A stretch of DNA of 64,000 nucleotides from Tribonema minus. Its lineage: Eukaryota; Sar; Xanthophyceae; Tribonematales; Tribonemataceae. The stretch is from the NCBI GenBank assembly GCA_017506865.1, contig JAFCMP010000412.1, forward strand, positions 434,001-498,000. The letters are read 5' to 3'. The notes beneath the pieces were generated by a model. The model did not search any database and was not told the DNA's origin. It was given only the letters and a program-made list of their open reading frames with translations. Position numbers and translations under genes: made by a program. Of this stretch, positions 47,201 to 57,304 are shown one piece after another; position 1 is the stretch's first letter, and each line of letters starts with the position of its first letter.

Positions 47201-50200
47201 TCCTGTGTACAGCAATCCAATGTGGCATGCGCTGTTGAGATTTGCAAATTGAAGTTTGGCTTGTGTTGAGCTAATTTAAAAAAAAAAGCAAGCTGCTGGG
47301 GAAAAAAAGCAAGCAAGCGAGCATTTTTCTCACCTCCTGCGACCTGGCGAATATGGCGTTGGTGACGACACGATTGAAGTTGAAGACTTTCAAATGCGTC
47401 CTGAGGGTTTCTTACTTGCGGTAGAACTTACGCCGCTATGGCGTTGGCAATCTCACAATACGTGCCTGTGACAGAGGATAAAGTGGGACGCTATAAATGG
47501 CTCTTCAATGTACTTTTTATTAATTCTCGCTCAGGGCGCGAAAAAGCCCAGATGATTGGCATCTAGCTGTAAGGAATCTACATGTCGTATGACAGTCTGA
47601 AAGTGTCGCAACGACAACCACTCAAACGCCGCCGCCGCCAAATGGCATCTCGGGGTCCTCCCCTACGTCCTCCTCCATGTGCCCCCCCCCTTCAATGTAC
47701 TTGTAGCCTTGGTTCTAACCCTAGTGCCCTGTGCTGACAGCAGTGTACACTTGGCGCATGTCAGTGGACACTGGCTCCTCAGAACTCTGTTGTTTACAGG
47801 AGTAGCCACATTCCACAGAGGCTGCATAAATGCGCTTAGGGTTAGGGTTAGGGTTAGGGTTAGGGTTAGGGTTAGGGTTAGGGTTAGCATGCGCACACAC
47901 AAACAGTTGCAGACATGACGACGTGGCATGGCAGCCGCTACGGCTGCATTATCGTGGTGAGGTTGGCAGTCGACGGATACAATAGGGTACAAGTCTACTC
48001 TGCATATGGCGCCCGCTGTCGTGCGTACTTTGTTGCACAACCGCCTGGCTGACCGTAATCATGGGGTGCATGTATGCCAAATCCTTGTACGCCGGTGAGG
48101 GTACGTGCATGCTGACATTGGGTGTTTCGTGTGCATGAGCTGTGCATGCATATATACATCTGGAAGCACGCACGCGGCAGCAGGTATATGCACCTACGCA
48201 GGTACACTACGTGTATGGGGTAAGCATACATTCGTATCCTTCGGCCTGCCTATATGACTACCTCATGTGCAGGCTTGAAGCGCTGCATGGGCTTGTAGAC
48301 GTCGGGCGCGGTGCACACAAAATGCCCATGTATGTAGTTCGAAGTATGGATTGGTATGCCTGTTGACCTACCTCGTGCGCGGCCTTGAAGCACTGCGTGC
48401 CTCGTAGACGTACGGCGTGGCGCGCACGAGCGCCCATGTGTGCATACGTGTACTTCAAACTATGTATGTATGCATGTATGTACTTCGCATGCATGTATGT
48501 ATGTATGTATGTATATATTCATGTATGTATGTATGTATGTTTTGGTATGCCTACATAGAAGTATATACCTACCTCGTGCGCGGCCTTGAAGCGCTGCGTG
48601 GCCTTGTAAACATATGGCGTGGCGCGCGCGAGCGCCTTGTCATCCAGGTGCAGGCGCTTGTCGCGCTCCTCTCCCTCAGGCAGTATGATCTGGCAGCACA
48701 CACAAAGAATGAATCCAGTGAGTGTGAATGCGAATGTGAAGGCTTGGCTCTATAGACGAATAAACAGTGCAGAAACTCGGTATGATCTGACAGCACACAC
48801 AAAGACACCGACTCATTGCATGAGAGCGCCATATTAATCTCGGTGAGCAAAGCAAGAGGCTTTTACGATTTGGGCAGTATGATCTGATGGCACACACGAA
48901 GACACGAATTCATTGCACAAGAGTGCCGTATAAATCTCAGCAAAGAAGGAGGCTTTCACAAATTGAGCAGTGTGATCTGACGGCACACACAAAGACAGCA
49001 ATTCGATGTATGATAGCTTCATAATTGTCTTGGCGAAGCAAGAGGCTTTCACAATTTGGGCAGTATGATCTGACGACACGCGCAAAGACAGCCATTCAAT
49101 GTATGAGAGCGCCGTATAAATCTCAGCGAAGCAAGAGGCATTCATGAAATGGGCAGTATGATCTGACAGCACACATGAAGACGCCGATTCGCTGCATGAG
49201 AGCGCCACATTATTAATCTTGGCGAGGCGAGAGGTTTTCACGGTATGGGCAGTATATATCTGATGGCATGCACAAAGACACCGATTCGCACAGTATAACT
49301 CAAAGCAATGCACGAGGCTTTGATGAATCTGACGGGTGCGAAGGCTTGGCTCTATAGATGAATAAGAGTGCAAGGCCCCATCTATTTAAGATTACAAACA
49401 ATCCCTCTTCCATCTCAACAGATCAAAAAGAGCAACACACCAAAGCAACAAGCAGTACCCTTCCGTCGATGCCGTAGCCGTCGATGTTGCATGAGCGCAC
49501 GACATGCATGCTCCACACTCTACTACAACAATCAGGTATTCCTATATCAACAATACCCATCACAAAAATAAAACACTGCTGCCAGAACAGACAGTAGAAA
49601 ACAAATTGACGCAGTGGAGCAGTACCTTGCCGTCGATGACATAGTCGCCGACGTTGCGCGGGCGCACGACGTCCATGCGCCATACATAAGAGCAACACTC
49701 AACTCTGAACATCAACACTAAACAACGCTTTTCTACATCAGAACACATTTTATAAGAACAACACAAACCACATCAAAGCAGCAAGCAGTACCTTTCCATC
49801 AATGCCGTAGCCGCCGGCGTTGCGTGGGCGCACCACGTCCATGTGCTACACGTTGTGCAGGCCCTCCTCGAGGCGCGCCTGCAGCTCCAATAACAGTGAA
49901 GTTCAGCATTCCGAGTTTTACCGAACATCACTTGTTCATTGATATAGACATGTCCAGGACCTCAAACGACAGTATTGTTGTACTTCAAAGTATTGTGCAT
50001 AGCTGTGAACAGCGCAGCACCTTTCCGTCGATGCCGTAGCCGCCGACGTTGCGTGGGCGCACGACGTCCATGCGCCACACGTCGCGCAGGCCCTCCTCGA
50101 GGTGCGCCTGCAGCTCTGCCTCGCGCCCGTCCAGGCTCTCCGTGAACTGCCGCGCGCACGAGAGGCCCTCGCGCCGCGCCTCTATGGCGTCGCCGAGTGT

Positions 50201-53200
50201 GACGCGTGGGACCAGCTTGCCGACGCGCTCCTCGAAGATCTGCCGCAGCAATTTTATGAGATACGTTAGGGTTTATAGTGGTGGGTAATATGGTATAATG
50301 TGGATGGCGCACGAGAGGCCCTCGCGCCGTGCCTCTATAGCGTCGCCCAGCGTCACTCGTGGCACCAGTTTGCCGACGCGCTCCTCGAAGATCTGCCGCA
50401 GTGATGTCATTGCGTTAGGGTATGATGGGCGTTTATAGTCTGGTAGGTAGGTATGGTGCAACGTAGAATAGCGCACGAGAGGCCCTCGCGATGCGCCTCT
50501 ATAGCGTCGCCCAGCGTGACGCGTGGCACCAGCTTGCCGGCGCGCTCCTCAAAGATCTGCCGCAGCGGTTTCACAGGGACCCGCGGGTGGGTATAATGTT
50601 CGGGTATGATAGGTACGTTAGGCATGGTATTGCTGAGCGTCACGCGCGGCACTGCTTGCTTGATACGCGCCTGAGAGATCTGGCAAAGCAGTTTCACAGG
50701 GTATCATGTTGGGGTATGATAGGTATGTTAGGTATGATATTGCCCGGCATCATGTGCGGCATCAGCTTGCTGACGCGCGGTCCTCAAAGATCTGGCGCAG
50801 AAGCTTCACAGGGTATGATATGGGCTCATACACGGCCTTGCACTCCCTTGCAGTTGCACATGGTAGCCAATGGAGGCACGGATACGCCTGGGCACGGTAC
50901 AGCTGCACTGTTGTACTGCTGAGTCTCTTGTGTTGAATTTGTGAACATGAAGACGCAAATTGTGGAGTGTCTGGGTTGAACTTCAAGTTACCTGTCTGTA
51001 CCACGGCAGCATGGCTCTCTCCTCGGCGGTCTTTTCTTTGTGCACACGCACTATGGTCTGACCATCTCTGCCCACCCTGCAACACCAGCACCACACGACA
51101 GAGTTACAGTCAGAATCAACGGCCTTGAAGACAGTTTATGGTAGCCAGCGTTGTCCTGACAGTAAGAAGCATTAGTAACACAAGAAAACAATTATGCTGA
51201 GGCATAATTCTTGGTACCGAATTCGACACTGGCCCTAGGCACAATTTTGTCGCACTTAGACACCGGCCCTAGGCACAATTTTGTCGCACTCAACGCTCAA
51301 CACTGGTTTTGGTTATTGCCAAAGCGGTGGCTTCCTGTGAGTGCCATTACAGTTGTGCATCTTGAAATCTAATCCACTGCACATGTGCATTGATCCACGC
51401 GATATGCTGTTTGATCCTTGTCGTGATCTCGTACCGCAACCGAGCACTACCTCTCATGTATGATTAGGTATGAGTGATTAGGGTTAGGTTAAGGTTCAGG
51501 TTAGGTTAGCTATTAGGTTAGCGCCTATGTACCGTTCATCAAGCCTGTAACACAGGGTCGACATCCAAGTGCGCAGCGCAGCTGACATCATTGCGCGTAC
51601 GCATACGATGATCGTCCACCGAATCACACAGTTCGTGCAATCAGACTCACCCAGACTCAGGCTGAACTGTAGCCGCGGCGCTGCACCAGTCACTTGAACT
51701 TGCGCTGCAACGCGCCCTGCATGTGCAGACCTGAACTCACTACGCACGTGAGAGCACGCTGCATGTATGCTGCTTACACCGCAGCACACTCTTTGAAGCG
51801 CGCCTGTGGCAACGCTCCACTCAGAGTCAGACTCGCCTGTGGCCGTGTATGTTGTTATTGCGGCGCTGCGGCAGGCGCTTGTACTCTTGGTCAGTCATGC
51901 CGTCGAAAGCCGCGATGACCACGTTTGCACATGTGTCTACCTTTGTACATTTGTGCACGTATCGCATGCGGCAGTGCTCAACTCAACGCTCAACTCAGAC
52001 TCAGACTCGCCCGTGGCCGTGTATGTTGTAGCGCTTGTACTCCCGGACTGCAGATGATGCAATATGCCCCGCATGGGCACGCCTGTTTGACTACTTCTGC
52101 CTATGTTTCTCACTACTGCGCGGATGCTGACACGACCACGTGAAATCCCCTGACACTTACCTGTGGATGTGTATTTTGCAACTGTCATCACGTACGCGAC
52201 AACATGCTGCATGTACGTATACCGCACCACACTCTTTGTATGACCTGAAACGTGTCTGTGGCAACGCTCAAGTCAGACTCAGACTCGCCTGTGGCCGTGT
52301 ATGTTGTGGCCGCGACGCTGCAGCAGGCGCGTGTACTCCTTGTTTATCATTCCATCAAACGCTGCAACGACCATGTGTGCACATGTGTCTACCTTAGTCC
52401 ATTTGTGCACGTACTGCACGCGGCCGCGGTCAACTCAGACTCAGACTCGCCTGTGGCCGTGTATGTTGTAGCCGCGACGCTGCAGCAGGCGCTTGTACTC
52501 CTGGTCGGTCATGCCGTCAAGCGCCGCGATGACGGCGCTGTCCAGCTGCTGCTCCCGCCCGTCGAGGGTGCCACTGAACAGGCGCGCGTTGCGCTGCGCC
52601 ACCATGCGGCTTAAAAACAGCTCCGTGCTGCGCAGCAAGTAAGAGGAAAGGAATAGGGCTAGGGTTGGTGTGAGGCTAGGGATAGGGTCACCATGCGGCT
52701 CAGAAACAGCTCTGTGCTGCGCAGAAGTAAATGGAAAGGAACAGACGTAAATGGGAAGGAATAGGGTTAGGTTAGGGTTAGGTTAGGCTTAGGGTTACCA
52801 TGCGGCTCAAAAACAGCTCCGTGCTACGCAGAAGCGAGAGGAAAGGAATAGGGTTAGGGCTAGGGTTAGGGTTAGATTGGGGTCAGGGTTACCATGCGGC
52901 TCAGGAACAGCTCTGTGCTGCGCAGAAGTAGGAGGAAAGCGCGAGCCAAAGGTAAACTCATTGGCTCAGCACAGTGGCAGAGTGGTTGCACGTGACAGTG
53001 GTTGCACTCATAGTGCGTGGCGGTTGCGCCTGAGAAAAGCTCCGTGCTGCGCAAAAGTAAGAGGAAAGTGCAAGCTGAAGGTACCACGCATTGGCCGAGC
53101 ACAGGGCAGAGTGGTTGCACATACACAGTGCAAGGCGGTGGCATCCGAGAAACAGATCCGTGCTGCGCAGAAGTAAATGGAAAGCGCGATCCAAAGGTAA

Positions 53201-54327
53201 ACTCATTGGCTCAGCACAGGGCAGAGGGATTGCACGTGGGAGTGGTTGCGCTGCGCCACCATGCGCCTCAGGAACAGCTCCGTGCTGCACAGAAGTACGA
53301 GCAAAGCGCAAGCCGGAAGGAACACTCCTCATTGGCATTGAGACACTTCCAGGTCGTCACATGGCATGTGCTTTCTGTACTACAAGCCTTGGTGTTAATC
53401 ATCTGGGCTTTTCTGCGCCCTGAGCGAGAATTAACGTAAAGTACACTCGTTGGCTCAGCACGGGGAAGAGTGTTGTGCCGCGTGTCCTCTGCGCCGCAAG
53501 CAACACTTCAACGCCTGACGCACCTATCCTCCTCGTCGACGGGCGTCTCCCCGCGCTTGCGCAGCAGCGTCTCTCATACTGCGGCTTGATCCAAATTTGC
53601 AATACTTCAACATGCGACGTGCCACCCGTCGTCGTTGCTGCAAAGCACTACATCAATGCGTGACGCACCTGTCCTCCTCATCAACGGGCGTCCCCCCGCG
53701 CTTGCGCGGCAGCGACTCGTACCGCGCCTTGCTCTGCGGCTCTTGCATTACTTCAATACATGATATGCTGCCTGTCCCCTCGCCGCAAGCGCTACTTCAA
53801 TGCGTTACGCACCTATCCTCCTCGCCGACGGGCATCTCCCCGCGCTTACGTGCAGTAGCGACTCGTACTGCGCCTTGTTCCACGACCCACGCGACACTCA
53901 CGTAGTTGACATGCCACCCGGCGTCCTCTACTTCAACGCGTGACGCACCTGTCCTCCTCGTCAACGGGCGTCTCCCGGCGCTTGCGCAGCAGCGTCTCGT
54001 ACTGCAGCGTATGCCATACTTCAACATGTGACTTGCCGCCTGTCCTCAAGCAGTTCTTCAATGCATGACGTACCTGGCCTCCTCGTCAACCGGCGTCTCC
54101 CCGCGCTTGCGCAGCAGCGTCTCGTACTGCGGCGAATGCCAAACTTCAACATTGTGACTTGCCACCTGTCCCCAAGCAGTTCTTCAACGAGTGACGCACC
54201 TGTCCTCCTCGTCAACGGGCGTCTCCCCGCGCTTGCGCAGCAGCGTCTCGTACTGCGGCTTGTTCTGCGGCCCCTGCGGCGGCCGCTTGGCGCAGTCCTG
54301 TCCTGGTCCCGCAAACCAGGGCCTGTG
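36813..54327 (-). CDS. Very long unidentified gene, at least 14 exons (5' end uncertain)
   Basis: Minus-strand exons, all phase-compatible: 54327-54200, 52627-52451, 51076-50992, 50239-50021, 48689-48573, 47202-47036, 46052-45881, 44760-44602, 44184-44056, 42537-42403, 41514-40563, 40447-40231, 38647-38458, 37382-36813 (TGA), about 1138 residues. The first ten exons code short charged, mostly helical stretches (QYETLLRKRGETPVDEED, GMTDQEYKRLLQRRGYNIHG, AEERAMLPWYRQIFEERV, GGWREDRQNLKAMKARQKEL). Exon 11 is disordered with Ala, Gly and Gln runs; the last exons are helical, then Gln, Gly and Ala runs. The donor after 52451 is GC (CACAG/gcgagt), supported by phase. I recognise no family. The exon at 56020-58118 may be its 5' part. 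Splitting into two genes is possible, though phases argue against it. Almost every intron contains junction copies. Confidence 0.68.
36955..37060 (-). repeat. Glycine-coding GCC/CCG trinucleotide run in the last exon
   Basis: Codes SGGGGGGGG... and NSSSGGGGNGGG on the minus strand. A CTG/CAG run at 37250-37310 in the same exon codes polyglutamine. Both are low-complexity coding repeats. Confidence 0.85.
38377..38412 (+). repeat. GAGCTCTACGATC-family core motif
   Basis: The core gagctctacgatctttggattcgtttccata is present, close to the 2510-2545 copy. It is isolated in the intron between the last two exons of the large gene. Confidence 0.7.
38795..38870 (-). repeat. Copy of the acceptor junction of exon 38647-38458
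   Basis: Repeats agctccagtacgtgctcaaaggtggtcctgaggctg (compare 38620-38660), including the AG acceptor, followed by a second copy of the flanking intron (gtgagggagcgatgg.../ggggaggg...gatgggctgg.aag against 38690-38760). Confidence 0.85.
39194..39713 (-). repeat. 520-bp dispersed repeat, copy 2
   Basis: Reverse complement of 3917-4436 with very few differences. It lies inside an intron of the large gene. The read-through open frame at 38962-39627 is produced by this copy. Confidence 0.9.
39828..39901 (+). repeat. Interstitial TTAGGG-type array
   Basis: About 12 units of GTTAGG with single-base variants (gttaaa, gtttag, gattag). Intronic. Confidence 0.95.
41530..41815 (-). repeat. Copies of the acceptor junction of exon 41514-40563
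   Basis: The unit gaggggggagttgaagtttgagtgcgga..., followed by ctacttcaagttgaagtg, occurs three times (about 41530, 41640, 41750). The second carries ggcgctgaggcgcgccaggaaagttctacgcgcggcgc, a mutated copy of the first exon bases and acceptor at 41490-41525. Confidence 0.85.
42110..42245 (-). repeat. Copy of the donor junction of exon 42537-42403
   Basis: Contains the ggcgcgccggcacctgcgcca block and ...cacatgag/gtac, corresponding to the end of the exon (…cacatcag/gtgagg). Confidence 0.75.
42545..43640 (-). repeat. Seven or so tandem copies of the acceptor junction of exon 42537-42403
   Basis: Period roughly 110-150 bp. Each unit contains gagcctcac(a/g)agctgagcact, a gtgtgtac...gca block, aactgccagtgatggctgatt, and a piece of exon start cgccggcgcggtgcgtcgactgcaag. 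Copies centre near 42780, 42900, 43030, 43150, 43310, 43430 and 43560. Confidence 0.88.
44825..45215 (-). repeat. Three copies of the acceptor junction of exon 44760-44602
   Basis: ctcgcgccacccgcccggcag.tg.tc.acgtccctgtt.gcctgcagcag is repeated at about 44835-44885 and 44950-45010, with a weaker copy at 45165-45215. AG is kept in each. Confidence 0.88.
46125..46400 (-). repeat. Copies of the acceptor junction of exon 46052-45881
   Basis: gaagatgcg(t/c)ga(g/c)ycsacccacctgcgcggagcgatgcg is repeated at about 46135-46190 and 46265-46320, with a weaker copy near 46385. The AG acceptor is intact in the first two. Confidence 0.88.
47335..47475 (-). repeat. Two copies of the acceptor junction of exon 47202-47036
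   Basis: ctggcgaatatggcgttgg at about 47343 and gctatggcgttggcaatctca at about 47434 correspond to cttggcggatatggcattggcaatgtc at the exon start. Confidence 0.75.
47508..47640 (-). repeat. Dispersed ~120-bp repeat, copy B
   Basis: Inverted, near-identical to 33040-33170. It lies in an intron of the large gene. Confidence 0.9.
47836..47886 (+). repeat. Perfect TTAGGG array, 8.5 units
   Basis: Uninterrupted TTAGGG repeats inside an intron of the large gene. Confidence 0.97.
48255..48435 (-). repeat. Two copies of the donor junction of exon 48689-48573
   Basis: ctacctcgtgcgcggccttgaagc-type sequence is copied at about 48260-48310 and 48366-48435; both keep the GT donor (gtaggt or gtagtc). Confidence 0.9.
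48465..48545 (+). repeat. (ATGT)n microsatellite
   Basis: Runs of TATG units, interrupted by cttcgcatg and atatattc, in the same intron. Confidence 0.9.
48690..49290 (-). repeat. About six tandem copies of the acceptor junction of exon 48689-48573
   Basis: Period about 93 bp. Each unit has gcagtatgatctgacrgcacac, caaagac, a tgcatgagagcgcc...ttaatct block and agcaagaggctttcac. Units start near 48776, 48873, 48967, 49058, 49153 and 49243. The acceptor AG (ccag or tcag before ATCATACTG) is kept in most. Confidence 0.9.
49437..49880 (-). repeat. Three copies of the donor junction of exon 50239-50021
   Basis: agcagtaccttyccgtcgatg.cgtagccg.cg.cgttgcgtgggcgcacgacgtccatg is repeated at about 49455-49515, 49618-49685 and 49790-49850. 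Each keeps a GT donor after ...GAYGGMAAG. Confidence 0.92.
50305..50815 (-). repeat. Four copies of the acceptor junction of exon 50239-50021
   Basis: gcacgagaggccctcgcgccgtgcctctatagcgtcgcc...ctcctcgaagatctgccgcag at about 50308-50400 and 50470-50568, with shorter copies near 50635-50690 and 50750-50810. The acceptor AG before ATCTTYGAGG is kept. Confidence 0.92.
51830..52365 (-). repeat. Three copies of the donor junction of exon 52627-52451
   Basis: cagactcgcctgtggccgtgtatgttgt and gcaggcgcttgtactcytggt are repeated at about 51828-51910, 51995-52050 and 52275-52360. Like the true exon, the copies carry the GC donor (gcgagt) or ggcgag. Confidence 0.9.
52680..53300 (-). repeat. About six copies of the acceptor junction of exon 52627-52451, with TTAGGG spacers
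   Basis: accatgcggctcaraaacagctcygtgctgcgcagaagta recurs near 52690, 52798, 52893, 53030, 53145 and 53260. The first spacers are aggaaaggaatagggttagggctaggg; the later ones are gcacagggcagagtggttgcac. The acceptor gcgcag is retained throughout. Confidence 0.92.
53335..53450 (+). repeat. Dispersed ~120-bp repeat, copy C (diverged)
   Basis: gacacttccaggtcgtcacatg, atcatctgggcttttctgcgccctgagcgagaattaa and agtacac match copies A and B in order. Confidence 0.8.
53510..54150 (-). repeat. Five copies of the donor junction of exon 54327-54200
   Basis: tgacgcacctgtcctcctcgtcaacgggcgtctccccgcgcttgcgcagcagcgtctcgtactgcggc recurs near 53515, 53660, 53805, 53940 and 54065 (about 140-bp period), each with the donor GT after GAGGAYAG and linked by cttcaacrygtgacntgccac spacers. 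Confidence 0.93.
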
Positions 54328-54469
54328 CTGCAATGGCGGCGACGTCGGTCTTTGCGGAGCGCTCACTTCCGCTGCTACTTGGACCCTGGAGGCGCGGAGG
54401 TAAGAGTTGGGCTGTTCAGGTTTGAGTGCGGGGCCAGAAGCGCCGGGCATCCTAAATGTGGCGACTTTG

Positions 54470-54990
54470 TGTCTGTGTGCCGCAGCGCCGGCGACGTGGT
54501 ACTTTGCGGAGAGCTGACTTCCGCCGATACTTGGACCCTGGAGGCACGGTAGCAGAGGTAGGGCTGGGTTGTTTAGGGTTTGGCGCGGGGCTAGAAGCGC
54601 TGAAGGGCTAGGGTTAGGGTTAGGGTTAGGCGACGTTGGTCTTTGCAGAGAGCTGACGTCCGCCGATACTTGGACACTGGGGGCGCAGAGGTAAGGGTTG
54701 GGCTGTTTAGGGTCAAGTGCGGGCCGATGGTGCCGGGCATGCGGTCTCCCACCTAATTATGGCGAGGTCGTGTCTGTGTGCCGCAGTAGCTAGGTTGTGA
54801 CTTCTGCAAAGACTCGACGTACATGGCTGATTGGGGTTTTGGGACCTACGAGGCGCGGCGGCAGAGGTAGGGTTGCGTTATTTAGGGTTAGGCACGGGTT
54901 GGGAGCTGAGCCATGTTCCCTGGGGGCGGTGAGCTGGGATCTGTTTGCCTCAGTAACCGGCGCTGAGACTCTTGCAAAGCCTCTGGCAAC
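54470..54990 (-). repeat. Copies of the acceptor junction of exon 54327-54200
   Basis: cggcgacgtsgtmctttgcggagagctgacttccgccgatacttggaccctggaggcgcgg recurs near 54485, 54630, 54780 (diverged) and 54950 (weak), with TTAGGG-like spacers. Confidence 0.82.
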
Positions 54991-56019
54991 ATTGGGCGCC
55001 CGTGCATGCTGTTGTGTGCGGCGGGCTTCAGACCCTAACCCTTATCATGAATTCAGCGTCACAAGCCTGTCAGGATTCGCACAGTGGATTGAAACAAGTA
55101 TGAGCGCATCGCAAGGGCAAGCGTTCGATGCACTATCCCGTAACCAATATGGGGAGCCACGTACCCTAATTACAATCCTTATCATGAGTCGATTCGCGAC
55201 CCCAACCCTATCCCATTCTGCAGCCCTAAATGTTGAACAACTGGTAGGGTGCAATTCGCGCAGCATGCGTCGAACTGACTGTGCAACGTGCGCTTGCTCA
55301 ATGTAAAGCATGAACACAGCAGCGTAGTCAGCGCTCTAGCCCTGAGGTCGGGCTATGGTAACTTTTCATTTGAGTTGAGCACTGACCATTCCCCAACAGC
55401 ATACAGATGTCATCATGACACCGTGACCAGCTGCAGCGCCCTTACGCTGCACCCTAAGCTTGGGGTTAACGCTCACCCTAACCCTAACCCTACCGCTAAT
55501 CCTAACCCTTGCTGTATACTGCTGATGGGTTCTTGAGAGTGATGGCAGCCATGTGCGCGATGCGCTGTGATTATTGGTCATGACATTATGGCACTGGGAG
55601 CATAACTTCGCTCTGAGCCATTCTGCCGCCTCCAACTGCACATGACACAGGGGCCTACGGCCAGGTACTAACCCTGACCCTAATCCTGAAAGCCTATCCC
55701 ACCCTACGTAGATCGGCTGCCACCCAGGTAATGGCAGAGACCGCAGGCATAGCGACAGGGCCAGGGTTAGGCCGTACGTGGACGACCTGGAATTGGGTTA
55801 GGGCTTGGGTGTGGGTAAACCCTTGACAACCGTATGCGCACCCTGCCCGCACGCCTCAACTGGCTGTTTGCCTCTGCCTAACCTTAACTAAGACTGCCGC
55901 TGCAATTGCACAGAGATTGTATTGCTGAACCCACCACACTGCTCCCGCTGACCCTAATCCTAACCTTGATGCTAACACTATCCTCAAAAATCAAGCCCAA
56001 GGGGATCTGCCGCACTCAC
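54991..56019. other. Probable intron or intergenic sequence
   Basis: No convincing exon. Short TTAGGG/CCCTAA-like tracts (about 55470-55510, 55670-55685, 55760-55800). If the exon ending at 56020 belongs to the large gene, at least one small linking exon (phase 2 to 0) should lie here; I could not find it. Confidence 0.45.
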
Positions 56020-56225
56020 CCGTCAACGTAATACCCCAGCCCTCGCAGCCCCAGCTTGAACACCCGCCCGCGCCTGGCACCCTCCCACTGCGCGCGCGCC
56101 TCAAACACTGCGCACTCCGCCCCCTCCCCACCCCCCTCGCCCCGTGTCCCGGAATACTCTGCAGAGAGCGCCAGCGAAAAGCCGGCCTCCACATTGGCCA
56201 TGGCATTCCATTCCGTCGAGAGCAT

Positions 56226-56257
<32 letters not shown>

Positions 56258-56859
56258 GGCCGCCGCCGCCGCCGCTGCCGCCACCGCCGCCCCCGCCGTC
56301 GGAGTCCCCGCTGCTGCCCCTGCCGGCATTGCCGCCGCCGCCACCAGTGCCACTGCTGCTACCACTGGCCGTGACAGCAGCACTTGCAGCTCTGCCAGCA
56401 GCAGCTTCATGGACTGCCACCGGCACGGCAGTTGCGTTCCGGAGCTCCTCTTCCTTGCCTGCTGCTGCTGCCCCTGCCAGTGCCGCCGCCACTGGCGCTG
56501 CTGTTGCGACAGGCGCCCCGACGGCAGCGGCAGCAGCAGCGGCGGCAGCAGCAGCGGCAGCGGCGGCGGCAGCAGCGGTCCTGCGCTGCCTGGCCGCCGA
56601 CGCCTGCGCGCGCGACGCAATGCTGCCGCCGGACGCCAGCGCAAACGACTCGTCGCAGTACTCATCCTCGTCCACCTCCGTCAGCGGCGACAGGGGGCAC
56701 GGCCTGTCCTCCTGCGCCTCCGCAACAGCTGCCGCGCTGGGGTCGTCGGGCCATGGCGTCGGCGACCCCATACCGCAGGCGCTGTCCGCACCAGCGTCGC
56801 TCGCTGCGCCGTCCAGAAGTTCAACATCTGGAACTGGCGAGCCGGCGGGGTCACGCGCC

Positions 56860-56903
<44 letters not shown>

Positions 56904-57241
56904 CACCGCCTCCGGCAGCGTAACTGCTGCTGCCGCCACCAGCGGCTCAGTGGCGGATGGCAGTAGCTCGGCAGCAGCTGATGGCGGATGCTCAGCAAGC
57001 GATGGCAGCGGCTCAACCGCTGATGTCAGCGTCTCATCAGTGGACAGAACTGCGGGGGCGGCAGGTGGCGGCTGCATTGTCCAAGGCATTGCAGCCGGCG
57101 CTGTTGCTGAAATATCTGCTGACATTGCCGCGGTGCTCCACGGCAGTGACCACGCTCCGGCCGGTGTTGTCGCTGGCGCAGCGTCAGAGGACACTGCAGT
57201 TGTTGTTGCCGCCGCCGCCGCCGCTGCTGCTGCTGCTGCTG

Positions 57242-57304
<63 letters not shown>

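Noticed and set aside
47836-47886. True chromosome end
   Set aside because: Only 8.5 TTAGGG units, internal to a gene, with coding sequence on both sides.
48690-49290. CRISPR-like regular array
   Set aside because: Period is about 93 bp and spacers are themselves related; the genome is eukaryotic and units match the adjacent exon start, so it is an exon-junction array.
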